The notes: generated from the letters alone by a model not told the origin. A stretch of DNA of 64,000 nt from Amblyomma americanum (GCF_052857255.1 NC_135497.1:110434880-110498879); one strand, 5' to 3'. Counted from the stretch's first letter, positions 46,319-58,576 are shown. Translations and numbers: made by a program.

Positions 46319-46446
46319 TGGATTTTTATTAAAATAATAGTAAAAAGAAAGGAAAAGATTTTTGCTAGACCCGGCATCTGCCATCGACACTGAAGCCCCT
46401 GAGCTGGGGCAGCGGAAATAAAGGATAGCAGGCAGAATGGAGAAAT

Positions 46447-46500
46447 GTGTGCGTGCGTGCGTGCGTGCGTGCGTGTGTGTGGGTGCGCGCGCGCGCGCGG
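46447..46500. repeat. (GTGC)n then (GC)n microsatellite
   Basis: GTGCGTGC units are followed by alternating GC. Alternating purine-pyrimidine. Confidence 0.92.
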
Positions 46501-46575
46501 ATAAGACATATGCTGCATGAGGAAGACATGCGCCCGATGTGTTGTATGTCGTCTCGCGAGACGAGTGTCACCCAG

Positions 46576-46626
46576 TGCGTGTGTGTGCGCGTGCGTGCGT
46601 GTGTGTGTGCGTGCGTGTGTGCGTGC

Positions 46627-46670
<44 letters not shown>

Positions 46671-46692
46671 GTGTGTGTGTCCGTGCGTGTGT
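46576..46692. repeat. (GT)n/(GTGC)n microsatellite
   Basis: GT repeats with interspersed GTGC units. The open frames across it are artefacts of the repeat. Confidence 0.92.
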
Positions 46693-46735
46693 GGTCTACT
46701 CTGTAACCAATAAATTTCGCTTTTAAAAAAAAGCA
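46693..46735 (+). mobile_element. LINE 3' terminus
   Basis: CCAATAAATTTCGCTTTTAA followed by A7 repeats the terminus at 42276-42297. It is separated from its coding part by the microsatellites. Confidence 0.55.
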
Positions 46736-46861
46736 GATACCTGTGTACCACTGTGATGAAGACGTCCCCAGTCGAAATGTCAGTAAACCCTTGTGTTTTC
46801 ATGCGTGTTAGTCTAATTTATAAGTGTACAACTTCTGGTTCGTAGTACCTTCTTCGTAACT

Positions 46862-46929
<68 letters not shown>

Positions 46930-46951
46930 CGTGCGTGCGTGCGTGCGTGTG
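46862..46951. repeat. (GT)n microsatellite
   Basis: About 33 GT units, then GTGC units. Confidence 0.95.
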
Positions 46952-47238
46952 TTTTATGCCACATTTCTTTGGGGTACTCGCCTGAATAATTAAGAAAAAG
47001 TCAGCTATTGGCATCATCTGCGGCGACGACAAAACGAAACAGGCCGCTCTCAGCGATTCCACTGGTGGCGCCATCTCGTTGGTCGACCGTGGAGATCAGG
47101 CAAAGGAGGGGGTGTAGGGTCTGCGAGAGGTTTGAAGACTCTTTAGACGCTGCTTTATCAATGATCACACCTTACTTAGTATGAAAACTCCATCCCGATG
47201 ATTACGGCCCGGAATGTACACTATGTGGCGAAATAGCC

Positions 47239-47474
47239 GCCGCGGTGGCTGAGTGGTTATGGCGCTCGGCTGCGGGCCCGAAAGTCGCGGGTTCGATCCC
47301 TACCGCGGCGGTAGAATTTCGATGGGGGCGAAATTCTAGAGGCCCGTGTGCTGTGCGATGTCAGTGCACGTGAAAGAACCCCAGGTGGTCGAAATTTCCG
47401 GAACCCTTCACTACGCCGTCTCTCATAGCCTGAGTCGCATTGGGACGTTAAACCCCCAAAACCCTAAACCCTAA
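47239..47474 (+). mobile_element. SINE subfamily related to A, with a CCCTAAA tail
   Basis: The head is GCCGCGGTGGCTGAGTGG with GGGTTCGATCCC as B-box. The middle shares GTGCTGTGCGATGTCAGTGC with family A, but the 3' part is different (GTCGCATTGGGACGTTAAAC) and ends in AACCCTAAACCCTAA. A perfect 19-bp duplication, ACTATGTGGCGAAATAGCC, flanks it at 47220-47238 and 47475-47493. Confidence 0.95.
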
Positions 47475-47559
47475 ACTATGTGGCGAAATAGCCACTTAAC
47501 GATCACGTATTGTAGAACTGTAAAGAGGAGCGGCCGCCGGATTCTCTAATACAAGTTCC

Positions 47560-47725
47560 TACAATTGAGCAATGGGAGGCCGCGTTGCTCAGCTCAGACA
47601 TGGGCGTTCAAACCCGGGCCATTAAATGGGCTACTGAGGTCGCCATCAGCCGTGTACTGACAGCCACCTAGCAAGGATCATCTGCATTTTGCCTTCAGAC
47701 GAAATAAATAATTTCCAATCCAAAT
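47560..47725 (+). mobile_element. LINE 3' end
   Basis: EAALLSSDMGVQTRAIKWAT then EVAISRVLTAT and a stop, followed by GAAATAAATAA. Same C-terminal pattern as at 45003. Confidence 0.55.
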
Positions 47726-47765
47726 CAAGGATCACAAAAAACTTTACCTGGCTAAAACTGCACTA

Positions 47766-48180
47766 AGCTTGAATGAATGAATGAAGTTTATTATCCGTCA
47801 TCATGGGGCCTCACGGTTGGGGCGCAGCATTAGGAAGGGGTGCCTACTAGCCGGCTTTCAGCACCGGAGACCGCGCAGAGTCTTATGGTAAGCTGTCTCC
47901 GCCTGACGGATGATGAGTCTTTGCTTATCCGGGTCGTGGTTCCGGATCAGCTCTTCCCAATTGGCAAGGTCTGGGATGCTTTGTGATTTAGCTCCAGGAG
48001 AATCCTGACACTCCCAAATTAAGTGATTTTGCGAAGTCATTCTGTGGCAGCTACCACAGAGCTCAGGCTCTCCAGTGTCTTCATCGAGTACTATAAATTA
48101 CGGAAAGAATCTGTTGACTTGAAGCCTCCTGGGTTGAAGCCTCCTCCAGGAGTCTTTGGATAGGAGAATTTAAGAGAACT
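47766..48180 (-). mobile_element. LINE 3' end, minus strand, (ATTC)n tail
   Basis: The minus frame reads TSQNHLIWECQDSPGAKSQS then LANWEELIRNHDPDKQRL and IIRQAETAYHKTLRG, then stop. It has the W.C....P and W.E.L...DP..Q.....A layout of LINE C-termini seen on the plus strand nearby. Its tail is AATGAATGAATGAA (as complement) at 47771-47784. Confidence 0.6.
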
Positions 48181-48224
48181 TCTTGTTGGGCTGGTTGGTA
48201 ATTGTTCATTGTACTTTTAAGGCA

Positions 48225-48356
<132 letters not shown>

Positions 48357-48376
48357 CTTTTTTTAAATGAGAACGG

Positions 48377-49692
48377 GAGGTGAACCTTACGAATTACTTG
48401 CTCTTACTATCTGTTATCATCATTCTATTTCCAATGCTTAAAACTATTCTCATTATATGTTGTGTACATATTTCATTTCCTAATACAGGTAGCAAACAGG
48501 CTTGGAATGTGGAGGAGTGCCAGATCCTGCCTAGTTCAACATAGAATCTGTGGTGTCCCAAGACAAAGCCACACCTATCAGAATGATGCAGCTGCAAGTA
48601 CTTTTACAGCTTATGGCTGTGATGTGCAGGGTATGTGCTTATGATGGTTAAGAACCATATTTTATCATATTAGTATCATTTTATTTCGACAGATCCCGCC
48701 ATTTAGAGTTAGAGCAAAACCGCGTTGATACATTCCCAGTTCGTACAATTTACCAATTTGTACGCTCAAAATCACGGACATTAAAAATCACCTTAGAGTT
48801 TCACTGTTTTTTTTTTCTGGTGAATATGTTAGCGGATAACATGCTTTTCCGGCTTCTGTGTTTAATATTTTGACAAATTGTGGTCGCATAATACATTTCT
48901 TTACCAGCCCGCACACGTGCAAACATATAAGTGCACCAAACATGAGGGCATGCGACATGGAAAGCTGAAATGCAGCGGCAATCATCCACTCTGGTGGCTT
49001 CTCTGCGGTTCCTGGGTGCGAGGTGGCGAAGCACCACCACCACTACCACTGCCACCACCACCATCGCTGCCGCCGCCAACAACAACAAAAATAAAAACGT
49101 TGCGCTAGCACTCAAGAGAGGCGTTTTTGCGGGGACGCAACATAAATTATAAACTCCAGCGACACACATACATACGAGCGGGCCGGGTCTTGGAAATGCT
49201 GCTTAAAAATTGCAAACTCCTAACCAACTCTTAGGAAGCCGCAAACGGCAGCGTTAGAAGTCACTTAGCCCTCCTTCGCAACTCCTCAAGCACAAATTGA
49301 AAAGGATGTATCTGTAAAGCTGTTTGCCGATGACTGTGTTGTTTTCAAGGACATAATAAGTGATTATAACTATACTTGTCACTACAAAAAACCATAGTAG
49401 CAATCACAGAACGGTAAGTGTGCTTGGGTGTGCATAATAACAAAGATAAAACCATATTGTTACAAATTACAAGGAAGAAAGTTCCCAGGCAACGTAGTTA
49501 TATACTTTACAGCCTTTCTATTTTAGAAGTGGAGAGCTATAAATACTTATGAGTAACCCTCACTAACAAACTGACTTGGTCCTCACATCTGCTCTAACGT
49601 CTCCTCATCCGCAATGAAAAAATTATGGTTTATTAAAAGAAAACTTAGAAATTCTTCCATCAGTACTAGAATCACGGAATACAAGTCTTGTA
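48377..49692 (+). repeat. long duplicated segment, copy 2 of 2
   Basis: Matches 6252-7335 from GAGGTGAAC.TTACGAATTAC onward in the same orientation, with 223 extra bases at 48708-48930. Its left edge follows the CA/CG microsatellite within about 20 bp. Unlike copy 1 it continues into further LINE sequence. Confidence 0.85.
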
Positions 49693-49960
49693 TTAGGTCC
49701 CGACTTGAATGTGCAGGAGCAGTCTGAGATCCACATAATTAAAAAGACAGTGCTGAACAGGAGCGTGTACAGCGAAAACCAGATCATTTTATTTATGATA
49801 ATTATAGAAGGACAGATTCTTGAAGTGCATTAATTCTAAAGAATAATTTACACTCCTTAGGAGTAAGAAGAAAAGTTATAGGTCTAGCATTACTTCAACG
49901 TTTCATTTCTGGAGACCTGAAGCCAGATCTTCCCGATTTTGCGAAATTGAGGACAAAGCT
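49295..49960 (+). pseudogene. CR1/Jockey-like LINE RT fragment
   Basis: VKLFADDCVVFKDIISDYNY keeps both catalytic Asp residues. SYKYL.VTLTNKLTWSSH, MKKLWFIKRKLRNSS and RSRLECAGAV.DPH follow across several stops and shifts. It extends about 270 bp beyond the point where copy 1 is cut by the Penelope-like element. Confidence 0.75.
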
Positions 49961-50582
49961 TGGCAAAGTAAAATGGATACGGTCTGTAAAGAAAATTACA
50001 TCCTTAGGGATGTGTTTTTATCTATAACTCGCACCATTGCACTCCCAATGTGGCTGGAAAGTATCTGCCACACTCCTACAGTGCATTGTTAAGAGCTGTA
50101 CTGATCTTCTCAATTGTGTGAAATTCGCCAGCACTACAATAACTGCAATTTTTCTGAGAAGCACTTTTTCGCCGATTCTCTACCCCCCCCCCCCCCCCCT
50201 GCCAGGTCATGCACCCTGTCACATGACATGGCGTGTGATTCTGAATCATACTCAGGGGTTTGCCGGGCTGGTGGGGTGCCAGCTGCGCAACAGTCAACAT
50301 GTGGAACGTTTCCACTGCTCTGTGGTTGGCGCGTCGAGTCATCTGACATGGGGCATGAACTAGCTGGGGAAGGCGGATAGAGAAGCGGCGAAGGAGCGCT
50401 TTTTAAAAAGAAAGATGCTCCGAGACGGATGCATGCGACTCGACTCTTTGGCCATGTCTGACGTCATACCTCACTCACATTGGTTGACTATGCTGTGAGG
50501 TCATGAGCTATGACCAATCCTGAATTAGTGTGGCAGCGCGTACGGCTTCTCCGAACGTCAGCTCTACAAGCTAAAAGCTAAA
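49961..50582. other. non-coding; 17-C homopolymer
   Basis: A run of 17 C lies at 50183-50199. No gene recognised. Confidence 0.45.
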
Positions 50583-50589
50583 ACGCTGT

Positions 50590-50852
50590 AGTTAGGGTGC
50601 TTGGCTACTTATCCAGAGTACCCGAGCTCGATTCTGACCGCGGCGGCCGCGTTTCGATGGAGGCGAAAAGGAAAGGTGCCAAGGCGGTCGAAATTATTCC
50701 GCAGCCCTCCACTACGGCACCTTTCTTGACTCAGTCCCTCCTTTATCTCATCGCTTAGGCCTTACGGCGCGGTTCAGGTGTCCGCCGAGATGTAAGACAG
50801 ATACTGCGCCATTTCCTATCCCAAAAACCAATTTTCAATTTTTTCGACAGTC
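50590..50852 (+). mobile_element. diverged family A SINE
   Basis: GGTGCTTGGCTACTTATCC, TTCTGACCGCGGCGGCCGCG, CCCTCCACTACGGCACC and ACTGCGCCATTTCCTATCCC are in order, with the central GATGTCAGTGCACG portion deleted. Tail CCAATTTTCAATTTTTT. Confidence 0.8.
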
Positions 50853-51284
50853 TGCTGTTGCGCTAGGTTCCCCGCGATACTGAAGTGCAAAGGGGCGAAG
50901 CATCCGAAAATGACGCGAAAGAGATTTTTGTTACCTTCGTCATTGCCGGCGACGGACCGGAGGCGTTACGAAGTTCCTTCAGAGCTTAAGACAGCGAAAA
51001 TGCGGACTGGATTCTGCGAGCGCTAGAAAAGGATATGTTCAGATCCTGTGCCAAGAAATTCTAACTGACATTTTTGTGAAGTGAATTTGTCAATAAATGT
51101 TTTTGTACATCTTTCAACAGCCAAATTAAAAAAAAGAAATTAGGTGCTTTGGATCGTTTTCCCGAATAATACGTTTTTCTTGCAGTTTTTTTTACGTATC
51201 AATGAGGTTTTACTGTATTGCATAAGGAGTAGGATATCAATATTTTTCTCATGAATGATAAATTATTACTTCTTTCTTCCCATC
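50853..51284. other. non-coding stretch
   Basis: Nothing recognised. Confidence 0.4.
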
Positions 51285-51760
51285 TAGACGAGCAGTGATG
51301 TCTCGAGGAAGGCCATTTCAGTCAGCAGCTTTGCTGCGGAAAGAAAATGCTGCAAGAATATTTTGCAGGAACATATGGGAGCAACTGTGAAGGAATGGGA
51401 TATACGGTGAAATCTGTTGGCTGGGAGAACAAGATATAGTGAATAATGAGGTGAGCTGTGGAAAAAGAAATGAAATAAGCAAAAGATATGGTGATGAACA
51501 GCGAGATTCACAGGCCAGATTACTTTCTTTGTTAAGAGATGCTGCCATCACATAGAATATTATGAGTCTATGAACTTAGTAGCGTGACGTTGAAGGGACT
51601 GTAATGCATTGACTGGATACATACTTGATGACGGTTCTTCATTGCATGTGCATATTCGAGTCTGGAATATATGAGTGTCTGGTATATGCAAGTACTTTGC
51701 TGTGGAGCATTACGTAGGTGGACGTTTTTAGTATCCTATTATTTCATGTGAGGAGGGTAT
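51285..51760 (-). pseudogene. CR1/Jockey-like LINE C-terminus
   Basis: Minus-strand frames give SYIPDSNMHMQ (near the LEYA block), ALQSLQRHATKFI, and then PANRFHRISHSFTVAPICSC followed by the SFFPR.I.DWN.LP pattern in degenerate form (TEMAFLETSL). Many frame changes. The RT core is absent. Confidence 0.6.
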
Positions 51761-52014
51761 GATGCGTGTGTGTGCCATATGACCAAGTAGTGTACCAGCT
51801 GGTAGTGCAGAGGAGATGTTATCAATCGAGGAAGCACTAAAAAGCAACTTGAGGAGGCAATGACCTAAAACTACTTTGAAGAAGTAGGCTTAATTAAGGT
51901 TCATCACCCAGTAATCGTCATTCTGCTCATGGTAAATGTCATCTTTAGGGATGGTTATATACATCAACCGGTGTACTTTATAGGTATTCACACACGTGCA
52001 CACGCAACGCACTG

Positions 52015-53085
52015 ACCAGTCCCTATATATAGCCTTCATAGATAATGAGAAAGCATTCGACTGAGTCGAAACCTGAGCCAGCAGTCAAGCAGGCATTATG
52101 GAATCAGGGTGTAGATTACGTGAAACAACCGGAAGATATCTATAAGGGCTGCACAGCCACCGTAGTCCTCCATAAAACCAGCAATAAAATTTTAATAAGG
52201 AAGGGTGTCAGACAAGGAGACACCACCTCACCAATGCTGTTCATCACCTATTTACAGGAGGTGTTGAGAGGCCAGGTTTGGGAACAGATGAGGACAAGAG
52301 TTAATCGAGAATACCTTAGTAATCTGCGATTTGCTGATAACATAACCTTGCTAAGTCACTCAGGGGATGAACTGCAAAGCATGATCAGTTGCTTAGAGCA
52401 GAACGATTGATCTAAAAATTAACATGCAGGAAACCAAACTAATGTTGTACAGCGGCAGTGAACAGCAGTTTACGATTGTTAGCGAGGTGCTGGAAGTGGT
52501 AAGGGAATACGTGTAATTAGGGCACTTAGTGACCACAGATCCAGATCACATGAGTGAACTAACTAGAATAAGAATGGGTGGAATTCATTTGACTGGCTGT
52601 CTCAGACCATGAATGGAAGTTTGCCAATATCCCTCAAGAGAAAATAATATATAACAGCTGTATCTTACCATTACTTACAGGGCAGAAACATGGAGGGTGA
52701 TGAAAAGGGTTCAACTTTAATTGAGGACAACGCAGTGAGCAATGGAAAGGAAATGGTAGGTGTAACATTAAGAGACAGGGTGAGGGCAGAGTGGGTCACG
52801 AAACAAACGCAGGTTAATGACATTCCTAGTTGAAATCAAGAAAAAGAAATTGACTTGAGCAGGGCATGTAATGCGAAGGCAGAATAACCGATGGACGTTA
52901 AGAGTAACGGACTGGATACCAGGAGAAGTCAAGCATAGCAGAGGGTGGCAGGAAGTTCGTTTGCCAAATGAGATTAAGAAGTTTGCGGGGATAAGGTGGC
53001 TGTAGCTGGAATAGGACAGGCTGACTCAGAGAGGTATGGGAGAGGCCTTTGTCCAGCAGTGTTAGAACAGACATGTGCAGGTAGG
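52015..53085 (+). pseudogene. RTE-clade-like LINE, RT to C-terminus
   Basis: Frames give AFIDNEKAFD (motif A, about 52030), VKQALWNQGVDYVKQPEDIY, IRKGVRQGDTTSPMLF (motif B, about 52200-52245) and LRFADNITLLSHSGDEL (motif C, where FADD has become FADN). After shifts come VTLRDRVRAEWVTKQTQVND, then AGHVMRRQNNRWTLRV.D and the tail block FAGIRW..L. Motif C has lost a catalytic Asp and the reading frame is broken. No (TGA)n tail remains. It is longer but no less decayed than the copy at 4030. Confidence 0.82.
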
Positions 53086-53299
53086 CCATTAATATATATT
53101 AAAGAAAGAAGGGGACATAGCGGTGAACATTTTTTTTTGGCCTTCATTGAACTGTTGCACCCACAACCACAGAATATTAACGTTCATGGTGCACTTGCGT
53201 CACACGGCTCAGTCGATGAAGAATTTCACTTGGTACCATTCACACAAGGGGAAAAAACGTGCTTTGAGCAAGAAAGTTATGTTTTAGAGTACCTAAAAT

Positions 53300-53858
53300 C
53301 AGTGCTCAGAAAGAAAAAGCTGACAAAAAAATGAGGAATTCTTTATTTGCACTATATTTTATATAGTACTAAGAATGTGGCTAAGATATGGCATGAACAT
53401 TCTTTTTTTCTGTTTACTTACAAACTTTCTAGCCTGTGCTAGCATATTACTGCAATGTAAATAATTAAACATGCTAGCACTGTACAATATGCTGTAACAC
53501 TTGTGAAATACTCCCCCTACAACGCTACCGCATGCCTCTTAAATGCGGTAAAGTTTATATTTGCCAAACTAGCTAGTCTGCACGATGAGACACCAAGCCT
53601 CTGACATCTGGCGATGTGTACTTCCTATGTAATTAGAGTGATTGGAGATGCTCCTTTTTCATGGCATTTCAGTTGCTCGGTGTGGAAGCACCAGATATGA
53701 AGGGGAAACACTAGACACCAACTTTTTAAGCACATCACAACAAGCAATGTGCCTTAGCTTTCCTTCTGTCCAAAAAGGAGTTTCATTTTCTATGTTCTGT
53801 GTTCACATAACTGCTTGCATGTGCACATTTTGGCTTGCTGCGAGGTGCTTTCCTCTGC
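53300..53858 (+). repeat. tandem duplication U, copy 1
   Basis: About 560 bp, from TCAGTGCTCAGAAAGAAAAA to GAGGTGCTTTCCTCTG, recurs 778 bp downstream. No element hallmark is visible. Confidence 0.9.
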
Positions 53859-54077
53859 AGTGACAAGGAGGATGTGCACCAACGATGCTGTTCTCCCGTC
53901 CTGAATATGAAAAAAATAGCAGTTTTTTTCTGGAAATACTCTGAAAGCACGAATTTTATATCCATCTTTTACATAGCTTGCACTGACACGACCCATTGTG
54001 TACTCGGCAGCTTTGACAAACAAGGGGGCCAGCCGATAGGCACAGAAGACTGTAGAACCTTGCTAACTTGCAAAAGA

Positions 54078-54632
54078 TCAATGCTAAGAAAGAAAAAGCT
54101 GACGAAAAATGGGGAATTCCTTATTTGCACTTTTTATACAATACTAAAAATGTGGCTAAGATATGGCATGAACGTTATTTTTTTCTGTTCACTTACAAAC
54201 TTTCTAGCCTATGCTAGCATATTACTGCGATGTAAATAATGAAACATGCCAGCACTGTACAATATGCAGTAACACTTATGAAATACTCCCCCTAAAAGGC
54301 TACTGCATGCCTCTTACATGCGGTAAAGTTTATATCTGCCAAACTAGCTAGTCTGCAAGATGAGACATTAAGCCTCCGACATCTGGCGATGTGTACCTCC
54401 CATGTAATCAGAGTGTTTGGAGATGCTCCTTTTTGATGGCATTTCAGTTGCTGGGTGTGGAAGGACCAGATATGAAGGGGAACAACTAGACACCAACTTT
54501 TTAAGCACATCACAACAAGCAATGTGCCTTAGCTTTCCTTCTGTCCAAAAAGGAGTTTCATTTTCTATGTTCTGTGCTCACATAACTGCTTGCATGTGCA
54601 CATTTTGGCTTGCTGGGAGGTGCTTTCCTGTG
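54078..54632 (+). repeat. tandem duplication U, copy 2
   Basis: Matches 53300-53858 with scattered substitutions (AAAGGCTACTGCATGCC against CAACGCTACCGCATGCC). The copies are separated by 219 bp of unrelated sequence. Confidence 0.9.
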
Positions 54633-54727
54633 TTAAACTACAGTTTTAACTCTGGCCTCAGTCCTCTGCGCCTTTTTAATTTTTTGCTAGTGTTCACCTT
54701 ATGTCGCGTACAGACTCACGCAGATCT

Positions 54728-55920
54728 CCACTTTTCTACGTTTCCAACTGTCACATCTTCTCTGCCTTCGTCGTGTCCACCACTGCGTCCGATGCCTTCA
54801 AGTCTGCTGTGTATAATCATTTTAATTAATCTGCCTACACATGTATTCATGTTAGTCACTCACTCCTCTCTTCGATGCCAATCGACCTGAGAGTAAATAA
54901 GTGAAATGTAGTCTAAGCTAGGTCTGAGCAATCACGCATCATGTTCAGTTTATTTTACCGTGTTGGCCAGTAGAGAGTGGAGGGAAAACAGCTGCTAAGT
55001 GGAGATCGACATGGCTCTCGCCCCTACACTGGAAAGCAGCAGACACCAAGGCATACGTAACCACTAACGACAACAGAACATGCCAAGTGTGAAGTAATTC
55101 AGTAACTTTCCTCGCATTTACCACAGTGCATACTCGCTGCTCAGTAATTTATTACCTCATTAGACATTATGCAAGGACAGTGTCCAATGATGTGTTTTGT
55201 TTGAACATGGCACCACAGTACAATGACAATCATTAACCTCGTGCCAACACAACAGCAAACAAACTTCTGTCCAATAAATGCATTGCTTACAGTGCAACCA
55301 AGAGGCGAGAATGTGCCACCACGGCACATGTTTAGAAAATAAGCTCAAAATAATAGTGACATTCAATTCGAGCAAACGGCAATTCCCCAGCCCCCTCTAA
55401 AAAAATGAAAAAGGTGCTATTCAGACGGTACGTTTGAACGATGTGGCTGTAATATTTGCGACAGTTCAACTACGCGTGAAATTCAGATATAAATAATTAA
55501 TGCCAAAGCATGCGGTTGAATGCGAGGCGCCAGGGCGCGGGCAAACAGTAATCGTCTTCAGGTATCCACTGGTGCCACGCCCTGAGGGCCGCTGCTAGAC
55601 GAATACCACTCATGGCTACGTTCACACCCAACAAGTTTGTCACAAACATCACACAGGTGTTTATCATGATGCAGCAGCAGCAGCAGCAGCTCATCATTGC
55701 TATTGGCCAGTGCTGAGTTTTTTGGCGTGATAAACAGAATAATCCACCGAAACACGCGTCGACTGTTACTCGCCAGATTCTTTCAGTCCTACGAGGGAGA
55801 GCAGCTTTTCCGTCAGTTTCACGTCTTCTCTTTCGTGCAGGGCCACTGGCATTGTAACGCACAGTCTGCATGATCGTTTTACTACGCACCGATGCCGCAC
55901 GGGAGAGCAAGCGGTTGTAC
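54728..55920. repeat. tandem duplication V, copy 1
   Basis: About 1.19 kb, from CCACTTTTCTACGTTTCCAA to CAAGCGGTTGTAC, is repeated directly downstream. It contains six CAG units at about 55674-55691 where copy 2 has three. Confidence 0.92.
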
Positions 55921-57078
55921 ACTCCACTTTTCTACGTTTCCAACTGTCACATCTTCTCTGCCTTCGTCGTGTCGACCACTGCGTCCGATGCCTTCAAGTC
56001 TGCTGTGTATAATCATTTTAATTAATCTGCCTACACATGTATTCATGTTAGTCACTCACTGCTCTCTTCGATGCCAATCGCCGTGAGAGTAAATAAGTGA
56101 AATGTAGTCTAAGCTAGGTCTGAGCAATCACGCATTATGTTGAGTTTATTTTACCTTGTTGACCAGTAGAGAGTGGAGGGAAAAAAGCTGCTAAATGGAG
56201 CTCGACATGCCTCTCGCCCCTACACTGGAAAGCAGCAGACACCAAGGCATACGTATTCACTAACGACAACAGAACATGACAAGTGTGAAGTAATTAAGTA
56301 ACGTTCCTCGCATTTACCACAGTGCATACTCGCTGCTCAGTAATTACCTCATTAGACATTCTGCAATGAGTGTGTACAATGATGTGTTTTGCTTGAACAT
56401 GGCACCACAGTACAATGACAATCATTAACCCTGTGCCAACACAAGATCAAATAAACTTCTGCCCAATAAATGCATTGCTTACAGTGCCACCACAGCACAT
56501 GTTTAGAAAATAAGCTCAAAATATTAGTGACATTAAATTTGAGCAGACGGTAATTCCCCCCACCCCCTCCCTCAAAAAGAAAATGAAAAGGGGTGCTCTT
56601 CGGACGGTACGTTTGTACGATGCGGCTGTAATATTTGCGTCAGTTCAACTACGTGTGAAATTCAGATATAAATAATTAACGCCAAAGCATTCGGTTGAAT
56701 GCGAGGCGCCAGGGCGCGGGCAAACAGTAATCGTCTTCAGGTATCCACTGGTGCCACGCCCTGAGGGCCGCTGCTCGGCGAATATCATTCATGGCCACGT
56801 TCACATCCAACAAGCTTGTCACAACATCACACAGGTGTTTATCATGATGCAGCAGCAGCTCATCATTGCTGTTGGCCAGTGCTGAATTTTTTGGCGTGGT
56901 ACACGGAATCACCCACCGAAACGCGCGTCGACTGTTACTAGCCAGATTCTTGCAGCTCCACGAGGGAGAGCAGCTTTTCCGTCGGTTTCAAGTATCCTCT
57001 TTCGTGCAGGGCCACTGGCATTGTAACGCACATTCTGCATGATGCCGCACGGGACAGCAAGCGGTTGTATGTACACCC
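55921..57078. repeat. tandem duplication V, copy 2
   Basis: Starts within ACTCCACTTTTCTACG at the exact end of copy 1 and continues to CAAGCGGTTGTATG. It is slightly shorter because of small deletions. Confidence 0.92.
56676..57000 (-). CDS. unrecognised reading frame in duplication V copy 2
   Basis: On the minus strand the frame reads ASNSRRAFRWVIPCTTPKNS, ALANSNDELLLHHDKHLCDV, VAMNDIRRAAALRAWHQWIP and EDDYCLPAPWRLAFNRMLWR before its stop at 56676. The same C-terminal 40 residues are encoded in copy 1 (55497-55620), but copy 1 has an extra base in GTCACAAACATC that shifts the frame. The CAG/CTG run encodes a Leu stretch of variable length. I recognise no family and see no start codon or splice site. 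It could be the last exon of a duplicated host gene or chance. Confidence 0.25.
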
Positions 57079-58196
57079 CAATGCAGCGTTCGGGCCACAC
57101 ACATACTAAAGAGACACAACGCGCAGGACGCACGCAGCGAACACAGAAAAACAAAAACCCATTCCAAAGCGCCTGTTCATTCAACTCTCCACTGCGCTAA
57201 CTGAGCACACATGTTTCCGACCAGCGACTGCGGGCTCGGCTAGTGCTTCGACTTCGCCAGGGCTAGCCATGGCCAAGCTGCGCTGCCGCTTGTGGTAATA
57301 ACGCTAAAGCAACGAAAAAAAAAACTTAATATATCAAACCTTTCAGGTTGGCAGCTAAAAAATCTACTCTAAAATTAAATACATCCTATATGTTTTTGCC
57401 GTTGTGCGCCTTTGCGACATCAGCGACGTAAGCATGAACGCGAATACGCGAATGGCGCTATGAATTTCTCGTGCAACTCTGCAAATGGCGTCGCTGCGCC
57501 GCTAACTTGTAGACTTGCTTGCAAAGGAAGTCGATGGGAACAGTTGGAAGTTTAATCGACTGAAATTGCTCAAGGAAAGTCAGCGGCACTGCATTTTTAT
57601 TGTTTCTGTGCATTGCGAGTGACATTGGCGGCAGCCACTTGGCAACGTCTCCGGTTTGGCGAACTTGTGAGAAGGTGAGCCTTTTGTTCTCAAATTTTGA
57701 AAGCGGTTTTTTGTTTGTATTGTAACCCTGCGTCTCGTCGCATGTTATGTTCACGATAACATCAGTACAATGTGCATGCGCTTTCTGTCTCTATTTGAAG
57801 TAACATTAGTCGATCAGCGTAAACTTTTGGATTCAATTAAGCACAAACTGTCCATGTTGGTACTGCGTGTCGAATGTGTTTTGAGATAATTCTGCGCAGG
57901 AGATGGTATTCTGATAATTTGTGTACTACCAGATATAGTCTAGAGATTTGAAACCATTTATCACACTGAAACAACGTTGGAAAACTGTTTTGTGTTCATG
58001 CATCTGCTGTCCTTAAACTTGACTTTTCGGCAATCACTCGCATGGCTCCTTTGGATCTGGACAATTGACTACTGTTGCTAGGGGTGCCTGGTAGCAGAGC
58101 TCCTGGGGACGCCCAGTGGGTCATCTGTTTATCCAAGTGCCGAGCACCAAAGGTACCATTCCTGACTTTTTTTCCCCAGTCCGTTAACCTCATATT
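57079..58196. other. stretch without recognised gene
   Basis: Mixed composition. A minus-strand frame at 57458-57754 has no motif. Confidence 0.4.
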
Positions 58197-58576
58197 CTAT
58201 GTACAAATGTTAGCGCAAAAATAAGAGACAATCACAAGAAAGGTGGACAAGACAACACGCTACTGACAACTGATTTTTTATTGAAAGAAAACACATAATA
58301 TATAGGTTCAGCGTCACTCCACCTATCAGCTGCAGCAAACGTCAGAAAGATGAGTAGGGTCATAAAAGCGATAAAAGAAAAAAAACTCCAAAATTCTTTT
58401 ATCGCTTTTATGACCCTACTCATCTTTCTGACCTTTGCTGCAGCTGATAGGTGGTGTGACAGTGAACATATATATTATGTGCTTTCTTTCAGTAAAAAAT
58501 CAGTTGTCAGTAGTGCGTTGTCTTGTCCGCCTTTCTTGTGATTGTCTCTTTTTTTTGTGCTAACATTTGTACATAG
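58197..58576. repeat. 380-bp near-perfect palindrome
   Basis: Arms 58197-58379 and 58394-58576, each 183 bp, are reverse complements with few mismatches. The loop is 14 nt. The outer parts contain GACAACACGCTACTGACAAC and TTTTTATTGAAAGAAAAC, similar in layout to the Penelope-like end near 7400 (AGCACGAGCGCTAACTTCTG). The mirrored frames across it are a consequence of the symmetry, not genes. Confidence 0.95.

Noticed and set aside
47445..47475. Telomeric repeat
   Set aside because: Only two or three CCCTAAA-like units at a SINE end inside a 19-bp target duplication.
58232..58541. Nearly identical 63-codon frames on both strands
   Set aside because: The long palindrome necessarily gives mirrored frames; there is no other support.
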